A stretch of 5,910 bases of DNA, taken from contig JAICHC010000202.1 in the NCBI GenBank assembly GCA_025922795.1, positions 1 through 5,910 on the forward strand, read 5' to 3'. How positions within the stretch are numbered: position 1 is the first letter of the stretch; each line of letters starts with the position of its first letter. Source of the DNA: Candidatus Binatia bacterium. Its GTDB lineage: Bacteria; Desulfobacterota_B; Binatia; UBA9968. The notes beneath the pieces were generated by a model, which was not told where the DNA came from, made no database searches, and worked only from the letters and a program-made list of their open reading frames with translations. Below, one piece after another: positions 4,966-5,910 of the stretch. The position numbers were made by a program, and so were the translations under genes.

Positions 4966-5910
4966 ATGCTGCACGGTTATAGACTCTTTGACGCCGACGC
5001 GCACACCCTGATGAGCCCGCGCATGTGGGAGACACTGCCGAGCGAATATCAGGTGCGACGACCGCGGCCGACGCGCGTTCATGATGAGTCGGACATGGGC
5101 CGCTGGACCAACGGTTGGCTGGTCGAAGGGCAGATCATTCCGCATGCTTTAGGGCCGGGAAGCCAGCCTGGCAACGAGCCGGCGCGCGTGCTCGAAGAGT
5201 TCGGCGCAAAGTCGAACAGTGAAGCGTTTCCACTGAGTAGTTTCGATTTATCGGATCCGGCGGCGCGACTGCGAAGCATGGATTTCATGGGCGTCGATCA
5301 CCAGATGCTTTTTCCGACCACCCTGTATGCGCGCATGACCCGGGATCCTGGTTTCGAGGCGGCGCTTATGCGTTCTTATAATCGGTACGTCGGCCGGCAA
5401 TGCCAGAGCGCCCCGAAACGCCTCAAGTGGGCCGGCTTACTACCGCTCCGTGATCGACGGCAAGGGCTTGAAGCACTCGAGGAAATGATCAAGCTCGGCG
5501 CCACCGCCGCAGTGGTTTACGGCACCGCCGGCGACCGCCTGCTTTGCGACGAAAGTTTCGCGGCGGTATGGGACGAGCTCCAGGGTTCGGGTCTGCCGCT
5601 GTGCGTGCATATGGGAATGAGCTACCCGCCGTTTCTGGATGTTTGCAACGGGTTGCTTGCCGCGCACGGTATCGGCATGAGCCTGCCGGGGATGATGGCC
5701 TTTGTCGCCATCGTCGGCTACGGCATGTTGGACCGTTATCCCAGTTTGAAAGTCGGCTTCCTCGAGTTCGGAGCGGAGTGGATCTTGTATATGGTGCCGC
5801 GCCTCGATCACTATCTGCCGATCGATAGAAGCCAAATGCCGATCAAAGACGAACTGTCCCAAAAGACCATCGAAGAACAGGCAAAGTCCGGGCGAATATT
5901 TATTGCCGGC
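4966..5910 (+). CDS. Amidohydrolase family 2 (ACMSD-like) metal-dependent hydrolase, C-terminus cut by window edge
   Basis: 315 residues without a stop; relatives usually have about 350-420. TIM-barrel amidohydrolase_2 enzymes, related to aminocarboxymuconate-semialdehyde decarboxylase and gamma-resorcylate decarboxylase, hydrolyse or decarboxylate cyclic and aromatic intermediates using a divalent metal. Visible: FDADAH (8-13; D11 and H13 take the place of the HxH metal pair, as is common in this branch), LRSMDFMGVDHQMLFPT (102-118), the NRYVGRQC helix, LCVHMGMS with H215, and RYPSLKVGFLEFGAEWI (257-273) with E267, a typical late-barrel motif. The C-terminal part with the final Asp ligand lies beyond the window. 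It is probably in one transcription unit with the yciI-like gene and the small membrane ORF, since the gaps are short. The substrate cannot be predicted. Confidence 0.9.
   Translation, partial: MLHGYRLFDADAHTLMSPRMWETLPSEYQVRRPRPTRVHDESDMGRWTNGWLVEGQIIPHALGPGSQPGNEPARVLEEFGAKSNSEAFPLSSFDLSDPAARLRSMDFMGVDHQMLFPTTLYARMTRDPGFEAALMRSYNRYVGRQCQSAPKRLKWAGLLPLRDRRQGLEALEEMIKLGATAAVVYGTAGDRLLCDESFAAVWDELQGSGLPLCVHMGMSYPPFLDVCNGLLAAHGIGMSLPGMMAFVAIVGYGMLDRYPSLKVGFLEFGAEWILYMVPRLDHYLPIDRSQMPIKDELSQKTIEEQAKSGRIFIAG

Noticed and set aside
5440..5862. 140-residue minus-strand frame
   Set aside because: Antisense shadow of the amidohydrolase; no motif or SD.

Overview
The window reads as a GC-rich (roughly 58% by eye) environmental bacterial chromosome fragment. 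Its compact gene order and Shine-Dalgarno (SD) sites before several genes are bacterial. The cystathionine beta-synthase most resembles the actinobacterial Rv1077 type, but the rest of the window does not fix a phylum, and I cannot name the organism.

Left third (1-2394, minus strand): two genes of the reverse transsulfuration pathway. Cystathionine beta-synthase (CBS; complete, with two C-terminal CBS domains) is followed, with a TGATG stop/start overlap, by cystathionine gamma-lyase (CGL; its 3' end runs off the left edge). Together they would convert homocysteine plus serine to cysteine through cystathionine.

Middle (2395-3807): a divergent promoter region of 186 bp, holding a clear operator-like dyad, separates cbs from a plus-strand FAD-dependent aromatic-ring-type monooxygenase. 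That gene has no SD.

Gap (3808-4329): mostly one 278-bp element bounded by TA dinucleotides and 15-bp imperfect terminal inverted repeats. Inside it are a second, near-concentric inverted repeat built from CGCMAAG-like units and a 10-bp hairpin. It has no coding capacity and looks like a MITE (a non-autonomous transposon) of the IS630/Tc1-mariner type.

Right third (4330-5910, plus strand): a YciI-domain gene split by an apparent single-base frameshift despite a very strong SD; a probable 42-residue single-pass membrane protein too short for ordinary ORF calling; and the N-terminal 315 residues of an amidohydrolase-2 (ACMSD-like TIM-barrel) metal-dependent hydrolase that runs off the right edge. 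The three lie in the same direction with short gaps and may be co-transcribed. A monooxygenase, a YciI protein and an amidohydrolase near each other would suit catabolism of an aromatic or cyclic compound, but that is inference.

I see no convincing new multi-gene system. The items most worth a second look are the MITE-like element, the frameshifted yciI-like gene, the tiny membrane ORF, the dyad in the divergent promoter, and unusual residues in two CBS active-site loops.
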